This document shows, in pieces, positions 38,867-50,278 of a stretch of 64,000 bases of DNA. The stretch is taken from NCBI GenBank assembly GCA_032871835.1, contig CM065297.1:1304501-1368500 (forward strand), in the 5' to 3' direction. A program made the position numbers and the translations under genes. The notes below the pieces were generated by a model. It was not told the origin of the DNA, searched no databases, and saw only the letters and a list, made by a program, of their open reading frames with translations. Each line of letters starts with the position of its first letter. The first letter of the stretch is position 1. Origin of the DNA: Dipteronia dyeriana. Lineage: Eukaryota; Streptophyta; Magnoliopsida; Sapindales; Sapindaceae.

Positions 38867-39150
38867 TGAATTTTGATTCTCAATAGTCAATATTGTGTTT
38901 TTTGGAATTTGATTTTCAATTTTAGCTCAAATATATGAATATATTTAACATATTTTTATATTTATTCAATTACAGGAAAAAAAGTATTAAAAAAAATATC
39001 CAGTCGACCGTCAGCATACCGTTCGTTGGTCGTCTGTCGACCGACGACTGACTTCCGGCCATATGCCTAATCCCCGACTAATCCCCCTAGGCGCTAGGCA
39101 GTGGGTCGCCTCCAAACTAGTGCCTGACGACTTTTGCAACACTGATTTCT

Positions 39151-39984
39151 ACATATAAATTCTGAATACAATCACATACCAAAAACAAAATTCTATAAAT
39201 TAAAACTAAATTAATAAACAAAAAGGTTAAAAAAAAACTTACAGATTGTGAGTTGTAAGTTTGAAGATAATGAGCTCAAAATCAATAAAGTAGCCAGCGA
39301 TACAAAAAGCTGGTGACGAAGGACTTGTATAAAAAAAAAATCGATAGAGAAAGTAAAAAAAAAAATTATGTTTGAAAATAGATGGAAGATTTTTTTAAGT
39401 TTTCCAATTTCAGTACTCCCATAATTGATTTAAAAAAGCATATTAGACTGATATATTGGTATATTACAATTTAATAGATAGAATAAAACCCTAATCTTGA
39501 TCCGCATAAACCATATAACCCTAATTCATTGTATCATAGCATGAGGATTCATATAGTTGAGAATATTGTTCGTAAAGTTGCCCCTATGTTTCACATGATA
39601 ATATTTAAGCCTTACTATTGGTAGTAATCAACTCCTTCTCTCGCTCGTTGTAAGAATTCTTCTTTTTAACAATTTCAATTTCCGGTGAAGGTCATACATA
39701 TGCCATGTTTGGTTGGATGGAATGAAATGGAAAGAAAGTCATTCATAATGTTTGGTTTGCTAAAACGTAATGGAATGAGGATTTCATTAAAATATTGATT
39801 CCACAATTTTGGTATTCCATAAATACACATACCAATTCCAAACTAAAATTGGTATTCCATAAATACCCTCATATATTCCAACTCTATTCCAAAAATACTT
39901 TTATTTTCAAAAATAATATATTATTTTATATATATTAGTATATATAATGATATATAAATATATATAATATATTATAATAAAAAC
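39151..39984. other. intergenic AT-rich DNA
   Basis: No coding signal. It contains A-runs and, at 39900-39980, a dense TATA-rich stretch. The part at about 39700-39860 (GGAATGAAATGG, GGTATTCCATAAAT) looks like common dispersed repeat sequence. Confidence 0.4.
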
Positions 39985-40200
39985 CCAAATGGTTGAACTA
40001 GCTGCTTAAGGAAACGATTTTACCGAGGCGTGATTTCGAGCATTGGTTCGTCGGGATGAAACCACATGAGAAGTTTGACCGCTACAAGGGATGAGATCAT
40101 TGATTACTACTACAAACTTCTCATGTGATCTCATCCCTAGTTGCGGTCAACTTCTCATGCGGTTTCATCCCGACGAACCAATGCTCGAAATCACGCCTAG
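39985..40200. repeat. palindromic foldback (arms ~78 bp)
   Basis: The left arm (40024-40101) starts AGGCGTGATTTCGAGCATTG and the right arm (40126-40200) is its inverted copy, with only a few differences. The 24-bp centre could form the loop. The sequence left of 40024 (AACTAGCTGC, GGAAACGATTTT) matches, inverted, the stretch at about 40615-40660. Confidence 0.85.
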
Positions 40201-41430
40201 GCAACCATTTGGGATTTTGATCATTTAGAGACGATGAGGTGGCATGTGTCGAAAAACTGTTTTTGGGTCGTGGCATAATGTTCCCGCCATAGTTGTTAGC
40301 TTGCATCCAACCACAGTTTTCTTGTGGCATACTGTTACCACCATAGTGTAGGGTTATTTTTTATAAGATTATTTTATTTTATTTCCAAAATGATTCAACT
40401 ATACATGGTTCAGGCAGATATATTTGGAAAAACATAAATGTATATTTGTTCTGTCTTTTTATAGGACTTCCTAATGTCCCTTATGTTATTGTTGATTGCT
40501 ACAAGGATGTCGAGAACAATAAGTATAAAGGTAAGATGTGATCTCATTCCTAGTAGCAGTCAACTTCTCATGTGCTTTCATCCCGACGAACCAATGCTCG
40601 AAATCACTCCTAGGCAAAATCGTTTCCTTGGGTAGCTAGTTCGACAATTTGAGTTTTGATCATTTAGAAGCGATGAGGTGGCATATGCCGACAAACTGTT
40701 GTTAGGTCGTGGCATACTGTTCCCACTGTAGTTGTTGACTTGCATCCAACCACAATTTCCTTATGGTATACTGTTCAAACTATGTATAGTTGAATCATCT
40801 TGGAGATAAAATAAAATAATTTTATAAAATGATCAAGAAAAAGAACGCTAACAAATAGAGAATTATACAAAATAGTTCTTCCTCTCCTGAATTGTTCCAA
40901 TTCCGTGGATCAAGGCAAAAAGCCAAAAAGAAAAGCAAATGCGTTATGATCAGAAGCCGCTCTGTTTAGAACATTGTGAATTGAAGGAATGGTCATGTCT
41001 ACACGATTGAACACTTGAATAGGATCTAACGACTGTTCAGGCCAATGGGGGTCATGGGGCTGACCACTGAAAAAAGCTTCTAGTTGCGAAAGTTCAAAGT
41101 TATCTTCCAAAGTAGACATATAAGGTACATGTATAAATCGCCAAACCACAATATGTATCTCCCATGTCGATACATATAAAAATCTGACCCGCAGAACGAG
41201 CCAAATTGAAAAGAAACACTTTATGCCATGTATAGTTGAAACATCTTAGAAATAAAATAAAATAATCTTATAAAAAATAACCTTACACTATGGTGGGAAC
41301 AGTATGCCATAAGAAAACCGTGGTTGGATGCAAGTTAACAACTATGGTGGGAACATTATGCCACGACCCAACAACAGTTTGTCCACACATGCCACCTCAT
41401 CACCCTAAATGATCAAAATCCCAAACGGTT
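40201..41430. repeat. ~210-bp inverted repeat flanking an 811-bp spacer
   Basis: The left arm (about 40201-40410) and right arm (about 41222-41430) are inverted copies of each other. Landmarks are GCAACCATTTGGGATTTTGA on the left and the matching TCAAAATCCCAAACGGTTGC on the right, TTGCATCCAACCACAG and its complement, and the AAATAAAATAAAATAATCTT block. A third, direct copy of the core lies at about 40535-40832. The spacer holds an unrecognised minus-strand frame (41149-40910). Confidence 0.85.
40910..41149 (-). other. unrecognised open frame inside the inverted repeat (possible gene fragment)
   Basis: A 79-residue open frame with protein-like composition (for example SQLEAFFSGQPHDPHWPEQS and RVDMTIPSIHNVLNRAASDH), unlike the low-complexity frames nearby. 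I do not recognise it. It lacks a convincing start context and lies in the spacer between inverted repeats, so a captured gene fragment is possible. Confidence 0.35.
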
Positions 41431-42131
41431 GCTTATGTCCGTTTTCCTTGTATTCGTCCATTTTGGGGTCGAATATGCATTTGGAGGGAAAGGGTTTGCC
41501 AAAGCTCCGTGCTCTTGGTATTAATACGGGGCCATCGATTACCGGTTTTTCAATAACTGATACTGATTTGAAATGTTCAATTCCTTTCAAGACTTGTGAA
41601 AGGGTTTTGTACCCATCTCCTCAGTTGTTCGATCGATATTTAGTAGAGATTGTTCGAAAAGAAAACATAGGAGGGTTTCTAGTTAGGTATTCATGTAATG
41701 AGGCTTAGGTTAATGAAATTTTGGATTTCTTATATGATTATGGTTATCTTCACGGATTTTCTTTTACCATTATAGATGACACTTGGTCAATGGAGATGGC
41801 CAAATTACTCTTGAAGTGTCTGAATCCAAAAGTTTTTGGGAAACAGCTACTGCTTGCTCAGACAGAGGCCTGGATCTCTTCGGAGCGTTGGTTGCAAAAG
41901 GTCAATCGTGGTTGGATTAACGGCCGTGACAATTTCGAATGGATGGAGGATTTAATGCAACGCTTTGGGGAAGATTGGAACTACGATCATTGGGGGGTTT
42001 TGGTGTTTTTGCTATCAAGTAGTTTCTACAAAGCCTACAAAGTTTTCAAGAGAGAAATAATGCTTGCTACAACATTTTGTTTGACATTATGTTATAATAT
42101 ATCAAGTGTGAAAGGAGAGGCTTACCATTGA
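41409..42131 (+). pseudogene. broken ORF with one in-frame TAG; first part weakly resembles RNase H-fold (YqgF-like) proteins
   Basis: One continuous frame, interrupted only by TAG at 41706-41708. The first 18 or so codons lie in the inverted-repeat arm, so the true start is probably inside. The LRALGINTGPSITGFSITD segment has the Gly-Asx-x-Gly-x-x-x-x-Gly-x-Ala/Ser-x-Ser-Asp pattern of the plant YqgF/RuvX-like proteins, but the usual first-strand Asp is Asn. It is followed by IGGFLVRYS and FLYDYGYLHGFSFTIIDDTW, then LLLKCLNPK, in the expected order. The second part (from about 41835: QTEAWISSERWLQKVNRGWI, then MEDLMQRFGEDW) is not recognised. The family assignment is tentative. Confidence 0.4.
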
Positions 42132-43237
42132 GTAGGGTCAGCCCTAAAATATTTGAAGTCCGAGGCAAATTATAGAAAATGAGACACTCGATACTCTATG
42201 TATGTTTACTTGACTATTTTTTTGTCTAGTAAATACTTATAAAAATCAATATAATAACTCTAACTCAAGACTATAACACACAAAAAAATAGCAAATAAAA
42301 AATTATCAAAACAAACTTTTTATAATTGCATTAAAGAATATATCATTTAATAGTAATAATATACAACCAAAAAAAAATTAACCTAAGATTCAACCCAAAT
42401 AATATAACAAATGAGTTGTCATCACCACACAAATCATAGGGTGTTATGGTAAATGATATGGTAAGAATAAATCACTTGCCACATCATTTAGGTTGACATA
42501 AAAAAAAAGTTTTGAAAAAGAAAAAAAAATGCATTTATTTGATTACCTTTGAAACAAAGTCTGAATTTCATATCAAGAGATTTTAAGGGGTTTTTTTTTA
42601 GAGATATAAATGAGGATTATTTGTGATGAGTGTTGTTAGAGTTCAACCAAACACTACCTTTGATCCAATGTTGTTGTTTTAAGAATGATAAGTGGGTTTC
42701 TATTGGTGGGCTTTTTTAAAAAAATGTGTACGGTGAATCAATTTTAAAGTCATTTATATCTATTGATGGGTCTTTTAAAAAGAGATTATATATGTATGGT
42801 GAGCCATTTTAAAGTCATTTATGGGTATGTTTTATTTAAAATCTTATAGTGACAGTATTTGCATCCCTTAAAAGTTGTATATACACTCAAAATTAGTATG
42901 TTTTTAAAAATTCAATAATACCTTTGAGTAAAATTACTAAGAGAACTAATTGTTTGTTAATATACCCACCAATAATTATTAATTACTTTCCTATTTTAAT
43001 CTTTTATATTTTTTTTCCTATCATTGGTTTGATATTAACATATATCATAAAAACTATTTTCATTTTAATAGACCATAGATTCTTTTATGTATATAAATAG
43101 ACTTTCAAATTAATTATATTATCTATATTTTTTATTTTTTTCGAACACCCTTTAGAATTTTTTATTTACTAATATTATATTTTCTTTAATGTCAAAATAA
43201 AAATAAAAATATTAAATGTTCTTCAACTTCATCGACA

Positions 43238-43274
<37 letters not shown>

Positions 43275-45149
43275 AAATATCATTTAACATCTATCTTCTT
43301 CCACATCAATTAGGATATGAACAAATCGTGCATCCTAACTCTCTCAAACAGAAAATGGTTCTTCAATATACATACACATAAAATCTTTAAATGGATTTTT
43401 AAAGAATAATAAATAACGAAAAATAAAGTTTGAGTTTGAAAAAACCAATTAAGAAGAGAAAAGAAACAGGGAAGAGAAAGAATAGTAAGCGAATTAAAGG
43501 TAATAAAAAAAATTGAAATAATAATAAAGTTGATTAAATAATATAATAATTATCATAGGTGGTGTGTACTTATAAAAGTACAATACATTATAATTAAAGA
43601 ATGAGTATTTTTGACATTAAGTGAGGTTTATTTATAAATTAAAGATTTTATAAAAAAATATTATAGGCATTATTACAAAAATGATGTAGATACAGTTTTT
43701 TTAGGACATCATTATCGTTACTCAAAAAATTTATACAGACTATATCTTAAAATCATTTTTTTAAAAACTACAATTTAGGGACCTTTTTACTATCAGAAGC
43801 TCTAGATCAAGGCCGGCCCGTGATGGGAGCAAACCCAGCCATTTGCTAGGGCCCTCAATTGGCCAAATAAACTTCTTCTTATTTTGGAGCCTCTTTCTTC
43901 AAGATCCAACAAGTTTAGAGCCTCACTCCTTTATATTGAATATATATAAAAGGCCAATCTCAATTCTCAAACATTTATTTTCTTGGCCCAATTAACATAC
44001 TTCTTTATAGCAGATTATCAAAACAAAATAGGAATCCTAATTTCTAAATTCTAACAGTAGAAGATTACGCATTCCTATTTGTTAACCTGCTATACATATT
44101 ATTGTTGTTACTTCATTGAGTCTGGGCTTGTAATTTTAAACCGTTAGCTGCTTCATTGAATCCATTATTCCGCCTTCCTGACTTTGTCTTCAACTCTTCG
44201 ATATGCTAATTTTGTTTCACAAGTTCACAGGTTAAAGTTTTTTACTTGGTTAGTTGCTTGTTATTTTAAATTGTTATTATATATTTATATGTCGCAGTCA
44301 GCTGTCTTCAGTCTTCTACTCTTCTTAATACTTTATTAATTTCTTTTCTTATTTAATTAACGTAGTATCATAATTCTATAATCCTATTGGCCTATTTGAT
44401 TAAGACTCTCAAAGTTAAAACTTGTTAATTGTTTTATTTTCCTTTGTGTTATAGTCATCCGGTTTGAAGTCTTTCATTATTAATTCTTTATTGCATTGAG
44501 AAACGTATCATAAATGACATGATCCTTTTTTTTTTTTTCCTCCCTCCACAGATTTTAAAAACATGAAATATACAGCAAAAACAATTTAAGTATCGACTCT
44601 TTCCTTGTCAATCCAAATCATCAATTTGTAATTGTAATGTCTTCTTCTTCTTCTTGGCCAATTCAATTAAAATGGAGGTCATGTTCTGTTAAACAAATGG
44701 CAGTGTATTCTGACTATTCTCCATCGAAGTCGCGTGGACCCCCATAAGTATAGACACCAGACAGTGACACACTCTCCACGTTAATATGGAAATTGCAATC
44801 AACCATAAAAAAAAGAAGAAGAAAAAGTAATAATCTTTCAATGCAGCTCTCAACACATTTACACTTAGATCCATTGTTAACCTAAAAGACTTTTCAAGTC
44901 CAAAGCCAAATTCACCGATAGAGAATGAAAATAAGGGCAATTTACACAAACTTCCCGTCAGTTTAACTAATATTATACTTATACGTAACTTTCATCAAAA
45001 TTGCACATACTTCCCCTATATTTCATTGATAAATTGTTTGACTAACATTAAAATTTAAAATGATTAAATTACCCTTGCATTAATTATTTTATATTCAGGA
45101 TTTTATTATAAAAAAGTAATTAATTAACCATTTTTTTTATTTAAACGGT
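42132..45149. other. AT-rich gene-poor region with transposon-like debris
   Basis: About 3 kb without a coding region that I can support. Motifs AGGGTCAGCCCT (42137) and GGCCGGCCCGTGATGGGAGC (43811) are typical of decayed plant DNA-transposon ends, but I could not pair them. A TA microsatellite is at 43240-43272. The stretch at 44929-45120 starts with GGGCAATTTACACAAACTTC, again a dispersed-repeat type. Confidence 0.4.
43240..43272. repeat. (TA)n microsatellite
   Basis: About 16 TA units, uninterrupted. Confidence 0.95.
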
Positions 45150-45272
45150 TAGGGATTTTATTACAAATAGAACCTAATTAAATAACTAACAATTTTTTTA
45201 AACATATATATATATATATGTTTAAAAAAATTGTTAGTTATATAATTAGGTTCTATTTGTAAAAAAGTCCTT
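45150..45272. repeat. near-perfect palindrome (~60-bp arms, TA-rich centre)
   Basis: The left arm 45151-45210 and right arm 45211-45271 are inverted copies with only a few differences. Landmark ACAAATAGAACCTAATTA on the left pairs with TAATTAGGTTCTATTTGT on the right. The centre is an alternating TA run. It would extrude a long hairpin or cruciform. Confidence 0.85.
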
Positions 45273-46034
45273 TATCATTTTTAATAAAAAAATGTTAAAC
45301 CTCTCTATAACTAAAACTGATGTAACTTACCACCGAACCAACCCAACTTCCCATTTGGTTTATTTATATATCTTTTTCTATAATGAAACATGTTTGCCCT
45401 AGTTTAAACAATCTTCTCATACCAAACCAACAATAATTAAGGCAATTTTATTAATAAAGCTTGGTGACAGGTCTTCCACTAACTCTCTCGCACGTTTAGC
45501 CAGCTGATTCAAATGCCTTTTCTATTTATTATTTTAGTTTGGTAAAGTTTTAAGAAATTGAAAAGAAAAACTCAATTGTGTGGCTGTCTTACATGGACTT
45601 TTTCTTACAATGCCACTAATAAAGACCCCACTCACATGGAATATAATACCATAACCAGATTTTTGTGCCAACCCACCAAATTCATTGCACATCTATGATA
45701 TATATTATTTTTGAAATACCGGAACATGACTACATGAGACATTGCCATTTAGTAAATCTGTTATATGAACTAAAAGCATAATATAAATACATGGATGAAT
45801 AAAAACCCAAATACATGTTCTCGTTTTAAAGGCATCTGGAGAAATTTTACACTCTTCGTTTTAACTTTAGATACAGATTAAGACTTGATTAAAACATACC
45901 AAGATATCAAGAGTAAATATCAAGAGGAAAAATAATAATTATTAAGTAAATGAATATGCGAAAAGTAAAACCAAATTTGATATATGCTATTCCAGTAACA
46001 GTATAAAGCTTCAAGGGAGTACCGGATTCCGGGC
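45273..46034 (-). other. 3' flank of the FERONIA-type gene
   Basis: AT-rich intergenic DNA and the probable 3' UTR of the minus-strand receptor kinase ending at 46035. No coding signal. Confidence 0.5.
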
Positions 46035-48719
46035 TTAACGTCCTTTTGGATTCATGATCTGAGAGAACACTGCACTCGGTGTCAAGCCATCAGAGTCTTC
46101 ACTGGCTAAGCTCCGGCCACCTATGCTCATACTCATACCACTGCTCCTTGAATCTGTCACGTTGCCATTGAAACCTGGACATGCATTGGGATCTTTCTTG
46201 CCTTTACCGCAATCCACATCAAATGATCCTTCTTCCATGTCCATTTTGCCACCAATACCCTTGCCGCTCTCTTCTGCACTCTCTTGTAGCTGCAGAGCAA
46301 ACTCTAGGTTCCACAGTACATCACCCATTGATGGCCTCTCTATACCCTGATCAGAAACACACTTCATTGCAGTCTCAGCAAACTTTTTGAAGCATTCTGG
46401 TGCAATCTTCCCCTTCAGATAAGGGTCCATGATCTGATCAAGAATGCCTTTCTGGTGGCAATGAGCTGCCCACTCTGCCAAGCTCACTTGCTCCTTTGCG
46501 AGTGTTGGGTTCAAGGCTGGTCGGGCACATATGATTTCAAAGAGAACAACACCAAAGGAGTAAACATCGGACTTCTCTGTTAGTTGCTGACGCCTGAAGT
46601 ATTCTGGATCCAAGTAGCCAAAGCTACCTTTTACAACAGTGCTGACATGAGTGTGATCCAATGTAGGGCCAGTTTTTGACAACCCAAAATCGGAAACCTT
46701 TGCAACCCATTTCTCATCCAAAAGAATATTGGTAGTCTTAACATCACGGTGGATAATGGTGTGTTTGGCACCAGTGTGGAGATAATGTAAACCTCGAGCA
46801 GCCCCGATGCATATCTCAAGCCTTTGCTTCCATGGCAGAGGGGGTTTTTGGGTTTTGTAAAGATGCTCCCGCAGGGTTCCGTGAGCCATGTAATCATACA
46901 CAAGGATCATTTCGCAATTTTCTTCACAATAACCAATCAATGAAACAAGGTGGCGGTGTCGAAGTTTTGAGAGCATTTCAATCTCCGTCTGGAACTCATG
47001 CACACCTTGCTCAGAGAGTGGATTCCCACGCTTGATTGCAACTTTAGTTGTTCCGCCATCAATCTCTCCCCCGTACACTTTGCCAAAACCTCCCACCCCA
47101 AGAAGTAGAGCCTCATCAAAGTTTTTAGTGGCAGCTTTGATCTCGGCAAATGAAAAGTGACGGCAAAGGTTTGAAGGAAGAGAGGATGCATAGCTTCCTG
47201 TAGTGTTTGTCTTGGCTGAACCAGCCGAGTGTGAGTTTCCATACAGAGAAAGAGGAAGCCACCCTGATGGCCCATCACTTGGACTGTGGTCTTTCCCATG
47301 CCTGCGGCGACGAGTTGCAGCAAAAACACAAAAACCAATGGCAAGGGCTACAAGAAGTCCTCCACCAACTCCCCCACCAATGATTGCTTTCTGCTTGTTT
47401 GAATTACCTGCACGGGATGATGGAAGCGCCAAAGACGGGTCAACTACATCCTGTTTAGGACCGGGGATTGGATTGGGTCCTGCAAGATTACCATTTGTAT
47501 CACTTAATTTGAATATCTCAACTCCATTTAAGATCGCATCATAATACTGAGGCTTTGAAGACAAGTCTGGATGCAGTGCAAGCCATAGATCTTGCTGTGA
47601 TCCCCCACCTGGAACAAGCACCGCATAATCCTTATACACTGGAACTCCATTATTATTCGCCCATGCAATGACATCTGCCCCAGGCATAGCAGTTTGATTA
47701 CCAAGGAAAATGTCAAACACTCTCTGATTAATTTCGGTTATATCTGGTAGAACCTCGCAGAAATGAAGCCTAACCAGGTAAATGAATCCTGCGTCGACAC
47801 TGAAGATCCAGGTCAAATTGTAATTCTGGTTGATTGTTGCATTCGGCCCCATCGATCTAGCAGTGGAATAGACATTCACAGGTGCAACATAGGTAGGCAT
47901 GTCTGTAGGATAGGTAATGGTCATGTTGGGACTAGTAGTCACCGGTACCCCTAATGCTGCCCCATAAATATATGGCTGGTCATCGTACCAAGACCTGAAC
48001 AGACCAGTGTCACCTGAAGGCGAGATATCATTTCCACCCACATTTAAACGATAGACGTTCTCAAGTGCAGTAGAGTTGTCAATGGTAACCGGAGAACTTT
48101 GACCCACCAACACCAAAGTTCCGTCGGACTTATAAATATCAGGCATCGACACCACCTCAATCCCATTCACAAATGCATATGCATTCGAAGAATTCGTAGA
48201 TGGAGTAAACTTTATGCTCAAAGTCTCACCATCCACAGCAATCAAGTACTCCTTAACAATATACGCATAATTCAAAGCCTCTGAGGTTTGAGCAGCGCTG
48301 AAATTCCTAAGAAGAGTGTAAGACCCGGACGAGACAGAAAATAAAGCATTGGTAGCATTGAGTCCATTGTACGAATTTGAATAGAAATAAAGACGCACAA
48401 ACTTACGACCAGAAACGACAGGGAAATTGTATGAAAACTCAGACTGTGAAACCCTAGCGGTCATAAAAGGAACTTCAGGGACAGAAGGGCCCTGAGTGGC
48501 GGCTTTGGAAGTTGAGGACTTGGCTGACAACAAGAACTTGGACCCAACATCCGGAGTCCAACTCCGGCTATCGGTATCATTGAGTATCGTGGATTCTCCA
48601 CAATTCAGGAGGAATTGTTCACTCGGGTCATAATTAGCAGCAAAAATCACATGAATTACAGATGCTAAAAAAACAAAAATGAGAACAGATGCAGAAAACC
48701 TCCTATTAACGTTCTTCAT
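46035..48719 (-). CDS. FER: FERONIA-type CrRLK1L receptor kinase
   Basis: Single coding exon, 894 aa (Arabidopsis FER is about the same length). The start at 48719 is preferred over an in-frame ATG 54 bp upstream because it leads straight into a signal peptide (1-27). Residues about 30-410 are the paired malectin-like ectodomain (FLLNCG, SWTPD, GLFRSWYDDQPYIYG, DIFLGNQTA). The membrane span is about 445-468. Residues 534-806 are an active-looking kinase: glycine loop GVGGFGKVYG, Lys563 in VAIKR, HRD (657-659) with KTTN, DFG (677-679), and GSFGYLDPEY. The C-terminal tail SRSSGMSMSIGGRS with TPSAVFSQIMNPKGR is the FERONIA signature. The family binds RALF peptides with LLG/LRE co-receptors and controls growth, wall sensing, immunity and fertilisation at the plasma membrane. 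Broken relatives lie at 53 kb and 63-64 kb. Confidence 0.96.
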   Translation of the reverse strand: MKNVNRRFSASVLIFVFLASVIHVIFAANYDPSEQFLLNCGESTILNDTDSRSWTPDVGSKFLLSAKSSTSKAATQGPSVPEVPFMTARVSQSEFSYNFPVVSGRKFVRLYFYSNSYNGLNATNALFSVSSGSYTLLRNFSAAQTSEALNYAYIVKEYLIAVDGETLSIKFTPSTNSSNAYAFVNGIEVVSMPDIYKSDGTLVLVGQSSPVTIDNSTALENVYRLNVGGNDISPSGDTGLFRSWYDDQPYIYGAALGVPVTTSPNMTITYPTDMPTYVAPVNVYSTARSMGPNATINQNYNLTWIFSVDAGFIYLVRLHFCEVLPDITEINQRVFDIFLGNQTAMPGADVIAWANNNGVPVYKDYAVLVPGGGSQQDLWLALHPDLSSKPQYYDAILNGVEIFKLSDTNGNLAGPNPIPGPKQDVVDPSLALPSSRAGNSNKQKAIIGGGVGGGLLVALAIGFCVFAATRRRRHGKDHSPSDGPSGWLPLSLYGNSHSAGSAKTNTTGSYASSLPSNLCRHFSFAEIKAATKNFDEALLLGVGGFGKVYGGEIDGGTTKVAIKRGNPLSEQGVHEFQTEIEMLSKLRHRHLVSLIGYCEENCEMILVYDYMAHGTLREHLYKTQKPPLPWKQRLEICIGAARGLHYLHTGAKHTIIHRDVKTTNILLDEKWVAKVSDFGLSKTGPTLDHTHVSTVVKGSFGYLDPEYFRRQQLTEKSDVYSFGVVLFEIICARPALNPTLAKEQVSLAEWAAHCHQKGILDQIMDPYLKGKIAPECFKKFAETAMKCVSDQGIERPSMGDVLWNLEFALQLQESAEESGKGIGGKMDMEEGSFDVDCGKGKKDPNACPGFNGNVTDSRSSGMSMSIGGRSLASEDSDGLTPSAVFSQIMNPKGR

Positions 48720-49330
48720 GGACTCAAACCAGCACAAATGTATAAGATTGACGAAATCAATCGAAACAAACAAAGACGAGCAAGATCGGAGCCGACAAAT
48801 TTCAGCTCAAAACACGAAATTTTAAACTACACAAGCAAAAAACTGCAGTGAAGAAAAATGCGGCAAGTTTTCAGATCCAGGAAAGGAGAGTGACAAAAGA
48901 CTTACAAGGTGAAAATGAGCTAGGAAGCTGACAATAAATGGAGATTTGAAGGCATTTCAGCGAAGTAGAAAGCGAGTTTGAGTTACTATACCTTACTATA
49001 AACAAAAGAGAGCTGACTCGCTGATTCAAATCGGAGAGATCGCATGAGTTTAGGGCTGGGTACAGAGAGAGAACCAGAAACCGAATTCTAAGTGTCTGAA
49101 AAATCTGAAATAATGTGAATTGTGATGTTGTCAGTTGAAATAAAAAAAAAAAGAAAAATATGGAAATGTCGGGAATGGCCTTGGAGGTGGTTGGTTTATT
49201 ACTGCGAAAGCCACTGCGCTTATTGTCAGATGATTGGATGACAGGTGGTCAGTGAACTGTGAACGAGTGAGATTCACATCCAGCATAAACGCGTTAGAAA
49301 GTATGCGGTTACGCGTTTTCATCTCTATTT
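48720..49330 (-). promoter_or_regulatory. leader and proximal promoter of the FERONIA-type gene
   Basis: Upstream of the minus-strand start. FER genes often have a leader intron; a possible donor (GTAAGTCT read on the minus strand, near 48905) is present, but I could not fix an acceptor with confidence. No other gene seen. Confidence 0.4.
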
Positions 49331-50025
49331 GTCGTTAGTTGGATCTGGGCCTCAGATGGGCCTCATTTCCCTCCTAGGACTACCCTAGGGCCCAAGTGCG
49401 TTTAATATGGGCCGTTTTTGGGACCCAGTTGCTGGTAAGACCATAGGCAATCCTGCGAATCCACAGGTCAATAACAATTTTAATTCAAAAATTTCGTTCT
49501 TTATATATTTAGAATTTCAAGTCCCAAATAATTAAACTCGTGTCATTTGATTTTTTTTTTAAATTTTCAAATCATTATTAAACTATGAACTTCAAGTTCA
49601 TAAGAGATTTTTTTTAAAAAAAAAAATTGGATCTTCATTCTAATTATGAAGCCAATTTTTTGTTTTTTTGTTTTGTTGTTGTTTTGGAATAATAGGAATT
49701 TCAAGTTCTTGTGAGATTGTATTTCAGAAGTACATGTCTTCATTTGATTGTGACTCAAAATTTTAGGTTTTCATATAGTTGAGATTTTAATTATGATTTT
49801 CAAATAATAAAAAATTACAATCAATTTGATAAATAACTACTGTCTGTGATTATATTGAAGGTTTATGTTTAAATGAATTTCGGGTTCATATTTAAGTGGA
49901 AATTGCTAAAACTAATCACATATAATATAGAAAAATCGTTTTTAACCACAAACGAAAATGTATTTATTAATAACAACTTTTTAAGAAATTATTTGGATAT
50001 CCTCGTATAAAAACCACCATCAAAC
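49331..50025. other. intergenic AT-rich DNA
   Basis: No coding region; T- and A-runs only. Confidence 0.5.
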
Positions 50026-50202
50026 AGTCTCTCTCTTTTTTTCTCTTTTTCTTTCTCTCTCCTCTCTCTCTCCTCTCTCTCCCTCTCCTCGTCAGGGTTG
50101 TGCCGGCGAATCGTCACCTGCAACGTCGCCAAGGCCGGCGAATCGTCACCGGTCTCCTCTCTCTCTCTCACCGAACCTCTCTTTCTCTCTCCCGCACCTC
50201 TC

Positions 50203-50243
<41 letters not shown>

Positions 50244-50278
50244 GTACCTCTCTTTCTCTCTCCTCTCCTCTCGCTCAC
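50026..50278. repeat. (CT)n-rich microsatellite tracts
   Basis: Two CT-rich blocks (about 50026-50091 and 50153-50275), including a run of about 18 CT units. They are separated by a short GC-rich stretch in which GGCGAATCGTCACC occurs twice. Arg/Glu- or Ser/Leu-rich frames here are products of the repeat. Confidence 0.9.

Larger units (their letters stand above)
34275..39150. mobile_element. decayed hAT element (autonomous-type remnant)
   Basis: Left and right edges share a CCTAGGCGC motif (34288 area and 39088 area). The right end, read inwards, starts CAGTGTTGCAAAAGTCGTCA, a CAGTG-type hAT terminus. Inside is a hAT transposase relic (36045-38550) and, near the left edge, a separate MITE. 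The left terminus is degraded, so the boundary at 34275 is approximate. Confidence 0.55.

Noticed and set aside
40860..41210. Organelle DNA insertion (chloroplast or mitochondrial gene piece)
   Set aside because: The frame looked protein-like, but I could not match it to any organelle gene I know.
42137..43830. Single transposon bounded by the AGGGTCAGCCCT and GGCCGGCCCGT motifs
   Set aside because: The two motifs are not in inverted orientation, so they cannot be the ends of one element.
46631..47544. Several long frames on both strands within the FERONIA-type gene
   Set aside because: All overlap the conserved 894-aa coding frame and have no features of their own.
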